64,000 nt of DNA from Agarophyton chilense (Eukaryota; Rhodophyta; Florideophyceae; Gracilariales; Gracilariaceae). The notes beneath the pieces are model-generated. The model was not told the DNA's origin and did not search any database. It saw only the letters and a program-made list of their open reading frames with translations. The position numbers and the translations under genes were made by a program. Of the stretch, positions 52,771 through 64,000 are shown piece after piece (the stretch's first letter is position 1; each line of letters begins with the position of its first letter). The stretch spans positions 310,001-374,000 of the forward strand of contig JARGXX010000027.1 in the NCBI GenBank assembly GCA_030374765.1, written 5' to 3'.

Positions 52771-55654
52771 TTGTATGACGTACCTAGGCGGAGGCCAGAA
52801 ATAGTTAGACAAAGATACCAAACAATTTTCACTGCAGCAAGAAGTGAAAGCAGGACGTATCAACATGAAGGCTGTGCTGTGGACGTTACAGCAGATGCAG
52901 CTGAGGAAATTGTTATTATTCGAAACTATCAGGTATCACGGGAAGCTCTTATCGAATTAATTGATGGGTCCGGGTCTCTACCACAAGACAGAAGAGACCA
53001 ATATCTTGGAATAACAGATTTTTAGTTAAGTCCACCAAGACTGTTTCACTCTGAAGCTCTAGTGACTCAACTCAAAAGTGGCAAAGAGTCGTATCACATA
53101 CCACCTGTAAACTTTCGAAATCGAGTCGTTAAATACAGAAGGCTGAAACACAAATCCAAAGATGCAGAAGGCGGAGCGTTTCCCCTGCTCTGTCCATACC
53201 GAGATATTCACATCTCTAATGATACAGGAACATATATCCTCGCAAAGGATGCCAACTGTATTTGGAAAAGTGGGAACAGAGTGCACGACTAGAGATGCTT
53301 AATTGAGATCGAATATTCGAAAGGAAGACTGTACTTCGCTAAATAATGACAAAGTTTGGGACTCTTTTCAGCAGTGGTTTCTTAGATCTGACACGAAAAT
53401 GGAAAACTTATGGCTGCGATATATAGAGACAGAACGAATGAGAATGACCGAAGAATGAGAACTCTTGAGCTAGGACACAGATTAGTACGGATGCATTAGG
53501 GCCACCTCAAAACCTCTTTCTTCCAGGGAATCACAAAAAATCTCCCGAATATTGAAAATAAAAACTTCTGGAAGTACAGTCCATTGAAGCAGGACTTGGA
53601 TCTCCAACGCCAATGGTCATAATTATCCTGAACGTTAGGCATGAAGAAATCAAAAGGCTTGGTACGGATAACGAGAATACATCTTTATTTGCTCCTCGAG
53701 GCGATATATGTTGTTCTTTTGGCAGGACAGACATGAATGCCAGAGTGTACAACAAGTATGCCAAGTCTATCCTAAAGTTCTTGCAGAACAAATCGGACCA
53801 TATTTTTGGTTCAAAGTGTGTGGGAATTGCAGGTACACACAAATTACAAAAGAGAAATAGAGCACAGCATCACATTCTATTATGGTTGGAGGGTGGTATG
53901 ATAAAATATTCAGATATTATCGACAGCTTCATACGAGCTGAGCTATCGCGTGGTAAGAGCTCTGCGAATAGCCAGCTGCGTGAGCTCGTAAAACAATTCC
54001 AACTGCAGATCGACCGTTCCTTCACAAAGTGAGCGCAGGTTAAAAAAAGAAAAAGGAAAAGAAAGAAAAAGACGAGAAGGAAACGAAAGTAAAAGAAGAA
54101 AAACAAATGAGTGTAGTCAGCCTTGGCAATTTACTATGGTCGTCGGCGACCGTCATTGACAACTATAACTACCTTGCACGCATTTCCACCGCCGGTGCTC
54201 ACCGTCGGCGGGTCACCCACGTCTCACAGCTTGCCACCGTGCGATGAGGAGTTGCGCGCCAAATAAATTTCAAACATAAATCATAACTAATAAAACCTCA
54301 AAAAATCATCCAAAGTGGTGCGCCAATGCCAACCGCCCCGCGCAGCCCAGATTCAGCTGTTACGGCAAAACCCAATATCCAGCCCCCATTCGCATATTCT
54401 CTCCAACTGCATAGCCCGTGCTCATTCAGCGCTCTCGTCCAATCAGATCGCTCCACTTGGACCGAAGCCCCAACAGGCCCCATTAGAACCAGAACACTTG
54501 TTCATACCGCGTTGCATGAGGGCATTTTCAGTAGCCAATCAGATGGCCGTTTCACTTTGAGATTGAGATGAGGCGCATATTCGTTTTTCCACGGAGGGTG
54601 TCCAAAAGTGCCCATGCTTAAATCCACTTTTGGTTTTCCACTATTTCCAAACTTCCCAGGAGGTTGGAGTGGCTGTCGACCTAAATACTCAACATTCCTA
54701 TTGCCGCGGTTGCACGCCCAACGGTACACGCCCTTTTATTTAGGAGCGCTTGGAAACAGTTTCGAAAACTTCCATTAAACAACATACAAACGGAGTTACT
54801 TGCCGGGGAAGGAATGAAGAAGATTTGAAAGTGGGTGCGTATAACCAGGACTTGACCTTGAAGAAAGAGGCTCACATAAACGTTTAACGTTCTCAGAGAA
54901 GATTTGCAGTTGCCCCTTCGATGAAAAATGCCCTTAAAAGTACCAAAGAACAGTTACCTGTCCTGTTGAGTCACCAACAGAAAGGCGTAAAAAACGCTTC
55001 AGAAAATGAGATCAATGCATATATGAAGAAAAGAAAGGTAGGCGCTATAGACGCTACTTGGAATCTATTTTAATTCAAGCATATGAGTATCAACCCAACA
55101 CTATAAGCTCTTAATCTGCATATGCAGGGATATCAACAGGTCCTAACTCGAACCATGAGACTGTCTAGAAGTCTCAAGTTCCCTTGTCATGAAAGAGACC
55201 TTGAACGCTTTTCAGTTCGCTAATTTGTTTTACATAACATATTATGAGGCTGTTAGGATTTACGAGAAGCTTCTCCAATCTACATAACCATATGAATCGA
55301 GAAGAGATACGGCAAATCCACGGATGTATGTTGTAAAGAGAACGGCAGACGAGACAAATGTTACTCGAATAAGATATGCTTCCCCCACAAATCTTGAATC
55401 TTTTGCCCTTCGCTTGCTTTTTATGAACTCCGGTTTCCATTATTTTGATGACCTCAAAAGATTTGAGTATGAAGATCTTCCAACTTACAGACAAGCAACC
55501 ATGGCTTGAGGACTTTCTTTTCGGAAAAGATTACGGAGCAGCTCTCAATAAGACAGTGAGAAATTACCCAACCACCTCTGAACTCAAGTGTATGGTTGTT
55601 TTGCTATCAGCAAGTGAAGAGAAACGTCCTCCAGGGAGGTTTTTGGGGACTTAA
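52771..55654 (+). pseudogene. Helitron Rep-helicase relic, interrupted
   Basis: Plus-strand pieces match the order of a Helitron protein. The N-terminal region (52771-53291) has AEEIVIIRNYQV and AEGGAFPLLCPYRD. Next is FQQWFLRSDTKMENLWLRYI. The Rep domain (53613-54032) has RVYNKYAKSILKFLQNKSDH and NRAQHHILLWLEGG. The normal HUH motif is H-A-H-I-L; here the first His is Gln. After a gap, 55324-55654 carries helicase-linked sequence: YASPTNLESFALRLLFMNSG and FDDLKRFEYEDLPTYRQA, then in another frame WLEDFLFGKDYGAALNK. The gap (54033-55320) is about 650 bases longer than expected, suggesting an insertion. The relic ends abruptly where gypsy E3 begins. Stops and frame changes throughout. Confidence 0.75.
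54050..55320. other. Unexplained spacer inside the Helitron relic
   Basis: It contains a purine-rich AAAAGAAAAAG stretch (54040-54110) and a GC-rich part (54130-54260), then AT-rich sequence. No gene is recognised. Part of it is probably an insertion into the Helitron. Confidence 0.4.
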
Positions 55655-55669
55655 GATTTTTCCGGAGCC

Positions 55670-56480
55670 TCCAGCGTGCAACCTCGTTATGAGTAGGAGT
55701 AATCCGCTTTCACGGCGACACCCGGAACGCCGGTGATGCACCGGCGGGACCGGGTGCCATACACGTGGCCGCAGCGCCCGCGCGACACGTGGCCGCCAGA
55801 TTGGCCCCTTTTGTTACACCGACATTTAGCTATTTAGGATAGACTTTATTTATTGTATTCTACGGTGACTAGAGTACTTAGGCCGCCGGCCTCGCGGCCG
55901 GCGGTACAGTAAAGTCTCCCCAACAAGGGTGATCTTGGTCTTCCAGATCTTGGCTCTGGGTCGAACCGCCTGCGCGGATATACAACTCCTTACGGAGGGA
56001 TTTCTCGTGGTGCACGGCTTCCCAACCCCCTTGGACGTTCAAGCAGCCTTCGTGTGTTGGGTATCTATTCCCACTTTCGTGGTTCCGCCCGTGTATACGG
56101 TTTGCTACACCCGGCAGTGCCGGCTATTCCCGAGTCCCCTCTTGCGACTCGTGGTCAACCTCGCCCTCTTGCCTCCGTTCCCATTTTCCTTCCCTTTTCC
56201 TCCCCTTCATTGGGCAATTCCCGCTCTTGCGGCTCGCACTGACACCTGTCGTGCTCGCCACTCTCGTGGGTTTTGCCTCCTCAGAGGATACGCAAGCACC
56301 GCATTACGCGGATATTCTCGGCTCCTTTCAGCCTCCCTGCGCCCGTCGCGACGGTTCGGCTCCGGCTTACACCCGGCATTGCGCGCCGATCCCTGGGAGG
56401 GCTCTACCGCGCCGGCTACCTCGTGAGAGGAAGATCCGGATGTCTTCGTGGGTTTTCCCCCTTGGGGGCATTGTCCTACA
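55670..56480 (+). repeat. E3 5' LTR (left border approximate)
   Basis: Inferred from position before the primer-binding site and from the composition change. The right end CA is at 56479-56480. It contains a perfect 9-bp hairpin at 55883-55904 and many short inverted repeats. Confidence 0.6.
55883..55904. repeat. Perfect GC hairpin in the E3 LTR
   Basis: CCGCCGGCC-TCGC-GGCCGGCGG, a 9-bp stem with a 4-base loop. If transcribed it could act as a stable RNA hairpin. A role in polyadenylation or packaging is conjecture. Confidence 0.8.
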
Positions 56481-56483
56481 AAT

Positions 56484-56501
56484 TGGTCTCCCGACTTAGA
56501 A
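56484..56501 (+). other. E3 primer-binding site
   Basis: TGGTCTCCCGACTTAGAA, three bases after the LTR end. It is identical over 18 bases to the E1 site although the flanking sequences differ. Confidence 0.75.
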
Positions 56502-56603
56502 GTCAAGACCGCTTGTGTCCTCTCTGAGGTTGTGTTCCGTTTAACGGGTTTTCTCCGGTCTCACCGGTTTGCTTTCTATTCTTCCGTCGAGACGGTGTGG
56601 CCA

Positions 56604-58715
56604 ATGCCAAGGAAACCGCCTAGCATGGAGCCTCCTGCAACACGCAGCCGTTCCCGCCAGAGCGGTGATGCCAGCGGCACTGATGTTCCATAGGCCCTGG
56701 CTCCAACACCGGCTTCCCGGGAGATACCGGTCACCGGCACTGAAGACCCGCAGCCCGATTCCGGGTTAACGACCGTCGCAACGGTGGTTTTTCCGCTTCC
56801 GCGGTTGGTCGACCAAGCGCGGGTTGTACGCTTGGAAGAGCAGCTCCGCTCCCTGCGGGCTGCTCACAATACCCTCTCGAGGGAATTCACCTCTTTACGA
56901 GGAAGCCTCGCTAACCCCCCTACGAGTGAGTTAGCCGAGGATATCCGCGTATTGCGGTCGGACGTCAATACACTACTCGAGTGTTCTGGCACTCCGTCTT
57001 CCTTCGCAGAAGGTATGGAGAATCGCTTCGAGCGTCTCCGAAGCCGACTTGAGTCGGTCGAGAGGACGTTAACCTCGCCCGCGAACGCGGCTAGACCGGT
57101 TATCTCTCATCGACAGACCCAGTCGCAGAACTGGAAGAGCCGGAAGAACCGGGATTCTAACCGTAAGCACAAACCCCCGTCCGACTCATCATCTGAGTCG
57201 GACGGTAAACCGAGTGACTCGGAGAGTTCCGATTCGTCGGTGAGCGATGACCCACAGGATCGTTATGGGCGCTCTTCCCGCTCAAAGCGGTCCTCTGCCA
57301 CCTACGGGGCCATCCGGTCGCGCCCCAAGGGTCGGCGACATCCGGGCCTCAAACCCTTGAAGCCCACCAACCCTCTGTACAGGACATTCCTGTCCTACCG
57401 GTATTACCGGCTAGAAGATTCCTCTTTAGTTCGGACACCGCGTAACACGGGTAAAGTGAAAGACTGCATCAAGCGGATGCAGCTTTCACTTCGTAACCGG
57501 TCGTCTACTGGGGATGATCCAATTCTGGTCTTGGATTTCCTACACAGCTTTGTAGTGGAAGACCATATACTCGGAATGAACGAAGGACAAGCCTACGTGG
57601 CGCTACCCTACTTTCTACGGGGTTTCGCTGAAGATCAGTTTTTGTCGGTTCGGGGCTCGTCGCCAGCCTGCGAAGGAGGTGTGACCTGCTGGCCCGAGGC
57701 CGTGCAGTACCTCCTGCGTTCCTACGCAACCAACTCCGCGATACAAGCGGCGATACTCGCTTTGCGAGACACTCGACAACGCTCCGGCGAGCTCGAGACC
57801 GACTACTCGGTACGCCTGAATAAGGCTTTCCACCGTTGTGGTAATGTATACCCCGCTTGGGAACGCTGTACGATGTTCATTGATGGCTTGGATCCAGCCA
57901 TCAAGACTCTTGTCGCCCGTTACAGGGAACAAGAGCCGAAGGTGACTTACCTTGAACTCGTACAGTTTGCCCGCGCAGAGGGAGATGCACTACGTGCACG
58001 CAATCCGGGAAGCTGGTCGAAGGCCGCTAAGGCATTGCTGCTTTAGTCGGACTCTTCTTCACCGTAATTTGCGACGGATGGCATCCCCAAACAGGGTTAT
58101 GACAATATGAATGTCATCCATCACGATGGTTTATCTATTTCGACAACGGAATTACCGTCTACGACGGATGGCTCGGTTGACTCAACCGCAAGGGACACGG
58201 AGAACGGGCAGGTCTTTTATCTTAATGACCGCCGCACTCCGGCCCCCCGTATGCCGTACTCGAACGGAATGACCCGAAGTCAGCGCCCTGGATGGGTTGG
58301 AAACCGGGAACCCGGAAGATACACCGATGCTCGGAATGCCGTACCGCGAAACGCGGGAGTGACGTTGGTGTGCCACTTGTGCTACGAGCGCGGGCACACC
58401 TCCCCGCAATGCCTTTTATCGCTACGCGATATGGCGCGAGTGGTGGATAATTACGAAGCCCTTTCCCCGCAGGAGAAGGGCTCTGTGCCACTCACGTCAT
58501 ATCTCCGCGCGAAGACGGACTTCCCCAACGCATTGGCTCACACTCCGAATTCTCGGTACAAACCGGCTCAGCCGGCACGCGCCGCACCAGCGCCAAACTA
58601 CGCTGGTGGATCTCAACCCGCTCCTGCGGTAGCTACCGTGCAACGGAATCATGCACTCGTTGCCGAGGAAATCGGGCCTTCGCCCGACCAGGACCCTGTA
58701 CAGGGAAAAGAATAG
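56604..58715 (+). pseudogene. E3 Gag, three in-frame stops
   Basis: One frame runs from ATG 56604 (MPRKPPSMEPPATRSRSRQS) to TAG 58713, broken by TAG 56691, TAG 58044 and TAA 58068. Order: basic N-terminus; coiled coil (VVRLEEQLRSLRAAHNTLSR); Ser/Glu/Asp-rich linker; capsid-like core (KPTNPLYRTFLSYRYYRLED to RCGNVYPAWERCTMFIDGLD); and a CCHC knuckle CHLCYERGHTSPQC that would bind RNA. Where E1 has its single stop, E3 has GAA. The two copies are therefore broken at different places and between them show the whole ancestral layout. The last codons hold the frame-change site for pol. Confidence 0.85.
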
Positions 58716-58739
58716 AGGGAGTCTCCTCTTCGGGAGAGG
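58703..58739 (+). other. E3 -1 ribosomal frameshift cassette (slippery heptamer and hairpin)
   Basis: In the gag frame CAG GGA AAA GAA TAG, the heptamer GGGAAAA (58703-58709) has the X-XXY-YYZ form of canonical -1 slippery sites. Pol continues in exactly that -1 frame. Fifteen bases later CCTC (58725-58728) pairs with GAGG (58736-58739) around TTCGGGA. In E1 the same hairpin has CCCC/GGGG, so a T-A pair replaces a C-G pair at the same position. Confidence 0.7.
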
Positions 58740-61700
58740 CGTCCTCAGAGTTCAGGCTGACGACGCCCGAGGCGCCGATGCCTCGCTCCCCGGTGAAAAT
58801 CCTGACAAGGAAGGACACCGCAGACGCGGACTCTAAACACCTCGGTGTTTTGCGTCGACCGTGGATACGGATTAGAAATAACCGGATCCCGGATAGAGTC
58901 TTGGTAATGGCCAAGCGTAACTACAAGGTTTACGCTGACCTTGGTCTGCACACGCAGTTTATGGTGAGATATCTCACGGTCCTGGATACAGGTGCTGGGC
59001 CGAACGTTATTGTGGAATCGGTTTTACCCCCGCCATTGCGGTCACTCATCCGTTCTGAAACGGTACCCGACGTCTCAGACGCCAATAACAACCCGTTGAA
59101 AACGGCTGGTGTGATCGACCTGGTCGTCAGGCTAGGGCGGATGGTGGTTAAACTAACTTTTATTGTGTGCCGCTCTCTGGCCGCGCCAGTTATACTGGGA
59201 TGTGACTACTGCGACAGGTTTGTCGACGCCATCCGCCCACGCCTTAAGCAGGTGGAACTTGAGGACGGATCGACCGTCCCCATTGTTTGTCAACCGCTGA
59301 AGCGGGCATCGAGGAAACACGTTCCTCTACCTGCTGCGCAGGAACCCACACCGGCGAACCGGAATTGTACGAAGCTACGCGTTGCCTCGTCAGTCACCAT
59401 ACCCCCGGAGAGCCAGGTTATGGTTTCAGTCAGTTCCCGTCAACACGGTCTTCGGGTTGTTCAGCCCTTGCCCTCGTTGTACGAGAAATTTCAGTTAACC
59501 GTTGCGAACGGAATCGTGCAAGTCACGCCAAATTCCCCTTTCAGGGTGTTGGTTGCCAATCTGGGAAAGGCTCCCCAGACGCTGGCAAAGAACCAAGTCA
59601 TTGGGTCTGTGACGCTGCACCCGCTCGCGATGCTCCCTACAAAGGTGACGGCTGCCGAAGTACTCGGAATAACTCCCTCTACCGAGGATGGTCTCCCGGT
59701 ATCCGGTGCAGAAACCTCCGGGGAGGCACAGCAGTTGGCGCTCGATAAAACCGTCAAGACGGATGCATTTACGACCTCGTTGGTTCCCACACCTGACACC
59801 AGGGCACAGCCTACGAGCTACGATAAGATAGACCCGATCAAGGCCCTCGAGGACCTGGACCTGAGTCATGTACCGGTCTCACATCGGGACCGCTTACGCG
59901 GAATGCTACGCGAGTTTACCACAATGTGGGACGGCTCACTGGGTGAGATCAATACAACCGAACATCGGATAGACTTGCTACCGGACGCACGTCCGGTTGC
60001 ACAACCCCCTTACAGGGCGGGACCGAAAGCTCGGGAGGAGGAAGAATTTCAGGTGGACAAGATGCTCCGTGCTGGAGTCATCGAGCCCGCCCAATCTCCT
60101 TGGGCTTCACCGGTGGTGCTGGCCCTCAAGGCTGACGGCACCTGGCGGTTTTGCGTTGACTACCGCCGCCTCAATGCCGTCACCGTGAGGGACATTTACC
60201 CGATTCCGCGCATGGACGAGTGTATAGATTCGCTCGGGGACGCTACCGTGTTTACGGCTCTGGATGCTAACTGGGGCTACTGGCAAGTCCCAGTCCGGGA
60301 AGAGGACCGAGACAAAACCGCGTTTGTTTGCCACTCGGGTTCCTACCGCTTCAAGCGGATGCCGTTTGGTTTAACCAATGCACCGGCCACCTTTCAAAGG
60401 GCAATAGACATACTGATGTCGCGTTTCAAGTGGCGCACGTGCCTTGTCTACTTGGACGACATCATTGTCTTTTCCAGAAACCTGGACGATCACCTGACCC
60501 ACGTGCGGGACGTGATGACCGTACTGCGAGACGCAGGAATAACCCTCAAGTTGAGGAAGTGCGAGTTCTTCACCGACACGGTGAAGTATCTCGGGCACGT
60601 CATCCGTCAAGGACGGTTGATGATCGAACAAGCTCGTATCAAGTCCCTCTGCGAGGCGAAGGAGCCCCGTACTCAAACGGAGCTCCGATCCTTTTTAGGT
60701 CTGGTCAACGTCTATCGACGGTTTATAACGAGTTCCTCGGATATCGCTGCTCCCCTAAACGCGCTACTGCGGAAGGGCCAGCCACCAAAGCTTGCGCCAT
60801 TTACCACCGATCAGTCGGAATCTTTTCGCCCCTTGATTAAGGCAGTTACGACAGCTCCCATCCTATCCTTGCCCAAACCTGGGCTTCCCTACTCCATCGA
60901 CACCGACGCCAGCGACCACCAGGTGGGCTGCGCACTGTTCCAAACCACCCCCGAGGGGGAACGCAAACCAATTGGCTATTGGTCCCGCACGCTGAACGTC
61001 CACGAGCGCAACTACTCGGTCTCCGAGAAGGAGTGCCTCGCAGTGGTCTGGGCGCTATCCACTCTGCGCCCATACCACATGGGCGTTCATTTCACCGTGT
61101 ACACGGACCATGCCTCGTTGAGGTGGCTGCTGAACATCGCAGATCCTTCTGGCCGCTTAATGCGGTGGCGCCTCCGCTTAGCGGAATTCGACTTCGAGGT
61201 CGTCTACAGGAAGGGTGTCCAGAACACCCAAGCAGACGCCCTCTCTCGATTACCTACGACAGGTAAAGCACTTGCCGACCCGGAGGTCGACGAGATCCCG
61301 TGCTTTACCTTGGAAGGGGAAACACCGACGGAGTCGGATTGGCCCGAAACCGGGGAAGACACCATGGAAATGGATGAGCTACTCGCAGCGCGCGAGAATG
61401 AAACACCCGTATCCGGGACCTTTGTACCCATCTCCACCGAGGAGATGATCCGAGAACAGTTTGGCGACCCGTTCTGCACGCGCATACGGGCCCGCCTAAA
61501 CGGTGGAGAGGACCTCCTGTTCGAGGTAAACGACATCGGTTACCTCGTCCGGACGGTGGACCACCGATCCCAGATCGTAGTCCCCCACACCCTGCAAACC
61601 AGGGTGCTCCACCTCTCACACTACCCGACCCTCAGGGGACACTCCGGTGGGAGAAAACTTTATCTAACCCTGCGAAGGGACTTTTATTGGCCCATTATGG

Positions 61701-63988
61701 CGGTTGATTGCTACGCTACGGTGCAGTTCTGTACCCAATGCGCAAAGAACCAGGTGAAACTCCGGAAGCACTCCAAACGGATGAAGCTTTTCCCCGCAAG
61801 GGCGCCCCTCGAGTTTGTCGCAATCGACATTCTCGGGCCTCTACTCAAGATGCGCAAGGGAAACAAGTTCCTCTTGGTTATCACTGACCGCTTTTCGAAG
61901 CTGGTGCGCACCGTACCTTTACGGAAGATCACCGCTTTCACGGTTGCGAACGCCTTCGTTACGCACTGGGCGTTCGTTTATTGCCCTCCGATAGAGGTTC
62001 TATCCGATAACGGTAAGCAGTTCGCCTCTAAGTTCTTTCAGGACGTCTGCCGCATCCTCGACGTCAAGAACCTGTTTACTACCACCTACAACCCGCAAAC
62101 AAACGGGCAGGTGGAACGCTTCAACCGCACCCTACTCGCGTCGCTACGCTCCTACGTATCCGATCACCCAATGACATGGGACATTTATTCTGATGCTATC
62201 ACCTACGCCTACAACACGCAGGTTCACCGGACAACTGGTCTGACTCCCTTCGAGCTTGTGCTCTCCAGGACACCCCCGCCAGTGGCGGTCGAACCCCAAC
62301 ACAGGGTCAACTCTTTCCCATCCGTGGGTCAATACCGTCTCAAGTGGAAGAACTGGATTACCAAGCTCGTACTGGTTGCCCGGAAGTCCATGTAACGTGC
62401 CCAGGCCGCCTACAAGCGGAATTTTGATAACTGCTTACGCGGACCACTACCGGCACCTCCCAAGCCGGGAACCTACGTGTTCGTTCGCCGGGAGTACTAC
62501 AACCCCCGGACCGACAAGCGTCACAAGCTCTCGCCTGTCGCTGAAGGTCTGTTCCGGGTCGTGTCCTCCCTCCCCGGCACCGTTGTGGTGGACAAGCATG
62601 GCGACCACGAACGTCTTTCACTAGACCGCATCTTAGCCGCCCCACCGCCGCAGGCGGAAAACGCATCAGCCCCCGTCGAAACGGCCTCGGATACCAAGGG
62701 CACAACGGTGGCACCACGCCCCGCCGTGGTACCGCACCCCTCACGGGGTCTCTCCGATATACCGACTTTATCGGAACCACCGGCAATGCCGGAAACACCT
62801 GGCCCTCGCGGCCAAATACCCTTACGGGCGCCGCGCAGCGGTATTTATACCCGCCATGCGGTTAGCCCACCCGTCGCTTCGTCTAAGGAGGGGGAGGGGA
62901 CCCGCTCAATCGCGAAAGCATCGCCGTCGCAACGGAAGTTTAACCGGACACCCCGTGCAAGGCCCCCGAGCGGGCATCCGGCATCGTCGCCGGACGTTAC
63001 TCTGCTCCCGCGGGACGTGGCGGTCAATCCGACCGCCACGCAACCCCGAAATGGGAACCGAGGCGCTCGAAGATCCGAAGCCGGGAAGCGAGAACCTACG
63101 GACGCTTCGCATCGCGTGGAAGCAACTAAGGGCTCCCCGGACATTCGCAGTGGCACACCGAGCGTTTCGGTCGATACCGGTACTCCGGCGGGCGCTGCGC
63201 AAGCAGGTCTAGCGAGCCACTCCGTTGAGCACGGTACGAACCCCATGGGGGAAAAGGGGCGCAACGACAAGTCGAAAACCGCCTCCCTTGCCGAACAATC
63301 GGAACCAACCGTCCGCGACGGCCCGACCACCCGTCCTCAAGGTCACGTGACCCGGGCGAAAGATCGGACCAATGGGCACCCGGCATCCCGGTCATTGGCT
63401 GACAGTCACCCCGCGGAGGCGGACCGCCGGGACGGTGAACCACTAACCGCCCGCGGCGCACTGCACGGCGGAAACTGCCCACCAATGGGAACGTCGCATG
63501 CCGCAAATCAAGCGGAGGCCTCCGGCGAACCGTCACCAAGACGGAAGGACCCCCGCAAACTCGTGGTAAGAGCGGACTTCAGGGAATCCCCTGCCGCCCA
63601 GCGGGAACACAACCCGGCCGCGCCGGCAACTTACGCGAAGCGGTACGGCAGCCCCAGCAACCCGGCAACAACCGCAGAGCGGTATGACAAGCCGGGTGAC
63701 CCGGAACAGGCGACGACGAGTCCAGCACCACGCGGCGCTGAGGCTCGGGTCACCACCACCCGACAAGGCCGGCAAGTTTACGTGCAGGAGTACGTCCTCG
63801 ACCGAATCGTCGGACATAGCTACGATGGGCACGGGGTGCTCCAGTACCGGACCCGCTGGTACGGATATGGGTCGGAGTGGGACACCCTGGAGCCCATCGA
63901 GCACCTCCCGCGCTCCGCGGTAATGCGATACCACCGCCTTGCGGGGACCGCACTCCCAGCCACGCTGGTAAACTCCCAAGAGAGATAA
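58706..63988 (+). CDS. E3 Pol polyprotein with chromodomain, nearly intact (one stop)
   Basis: One frame from the -1 junction to TAA 63986-63988, broken only by TAA 62393-62395 (after RKSM; E1 has a sense codon there). Domains in order follow. Protease: VLDTGAGPNV, VILGCDYCD. Reverse transcriptase: WRFCVDYRRLNAV, FTALDANWGYWQ, FGLTNAPATFQR, and YLDD at 60449-60460. RNase H: SIDTDAS, SEKECLAVVW, YTDHAS. Integrase: H..H, CTQCAK, then AIDILGPL, LSDNGKQF and TNGQVERFN with D, D and E. Then a GPY/F-type tail (EYYNPRTDKRHKLSP), a 400-residue Pro/Thr/Arg-rich linker, and a chromodomain (EYVLDRIVGHSY, TRWYGYGSEWDTLEPIEH) with Tyr, Trp and Tyr at the cage positions. An ATG exists at 58778, but similarity to E1 begins upstream of it. 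Confidence 0.93.
62716..63510. repeat. Cluster of short perfect inverted repeats in the E3 pol linker
   Basis: Consecutive examples: ACCACG/CGTGGT, ACCCC/GGGGT, CCGATA/TATCGG, CCGGCA-A-TGCCGG, TGGCC/GGCCA, TCCCGCGGGA, CGTGGCGGTC-AATCC-GACCGCCACG, CCCCATGGGG, GGTCACGTGACC and CGGAGGCCTCCG. They follow one another with little space, while the protein frame stays open. Confidence 0.7.
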
Positions 63989-64000
63989 ACCATGAACACG

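Larger units (their letters stand above)
55670..64000 (+). mobile_element. Ty3/gypsy LTR retrotransposon E3, incomplete at window edge
   Basis: The sequence becomes GC-rich abruptly at about 55,660-55,690, just where the Helitron relic stops. There follow an LTR-like region ending CCTACA at 56480, a primer-binding site, gag, a -1 frame-change site, and pol with a chromodomain ending at 63988. The 3' LTR and any antisense ORF lie beyond the window, so the exact left end cannot be set by LTR comparison. Pol is the best preserved of the three elements. E1 is its closest relative here. Confidence 0.85.

Noticed and set aside
1-64000. CRISPR arrays, bacterial operons, rRNA genes or prophage
   Set aside because: No regularly spaced repeats of that kind, no rRNA-like sequence, and gene content and retrotransposons are eukaryotic.

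Overview
This is nuclear DNA of a eukaryote. It carries eIF3g, an ALY/REF-type mRNA export adaptor, a bacterial-type ribosomal protein uL14 that is presumably mitochondrial, and a protein with tandem plant-like B-boxes. The host genes read as single uninterrupted frames. Intron-poor genes plus a B-box protein suggest an alga, and a red alga is my best guess, but nothing in the window proves it.

The first 10 kb is host gene territory. In order: the C-terminal part of a PLP-dependent aminotransferase (+), the ALY/REF protein (+), TG microsatellites, a LINE remnant (-), eIF3g (-) divergent from uL14 (+), and the B-box protein (-).

From about 11 kb onward nearly everything is mobile DNA, much of it nested. 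There is a PIF/Harbinger-like transposase relic (11.1-11.9 kb), a copper-ATPase pseudogene (13.0-13.8 kb) and a Ty1/copia relic (14.5-16.2 kb). The copia relic is cut by Ty3/gypsy element E1 (16,160-27,888, minus strand, two 923-bp LTRs). A decayed gene resembling Plavaka/CMC-type transposases follows (27.9-31.0 kb). Next is a 7.7-kb Mutator-like element (32,498-40,232) with about 237-bp terminal inverted repeats and a near-perfect 9-bp target duplication, then a GC-rich repetitive island. An old gypsy element E2 (43,176-52,370, plus strand) has the target duplication ATGTG. A Helitron relic (52.8-55.7 kb) is interrupted by a third gypsy element, E3, which runs off the right edge.

The three gypsy elements belong to one broad family. 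They share a gag with a CCHC knuckle (E1, E3), the pol order protease-RT-RNase H-integrase, a C-terminal chromodomain, and a common primer-binding-site motif. The most interesting features are these. (1) A large open frame lies antisense between pol and the 3' LTR in both E1 (618 aa) and E2 (at least 351 aa). (2) A -1 gag-pol frame change is conserved in E1 and E3. It is followed by a hairpin with a compensatory base change, and in E3 it is preceded by a canonical slippery heptamer. (3) A tRNA-like D-arm/T-arm module lies on the antisense strand of the E2 LTRs. E3 has an almost intact pol with all catalytic motifs and one stop codon. E1 is young (about 11 differences between LTRs) yet lacks a target duplication. 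E2 is old and has lost the RT catalytic core.
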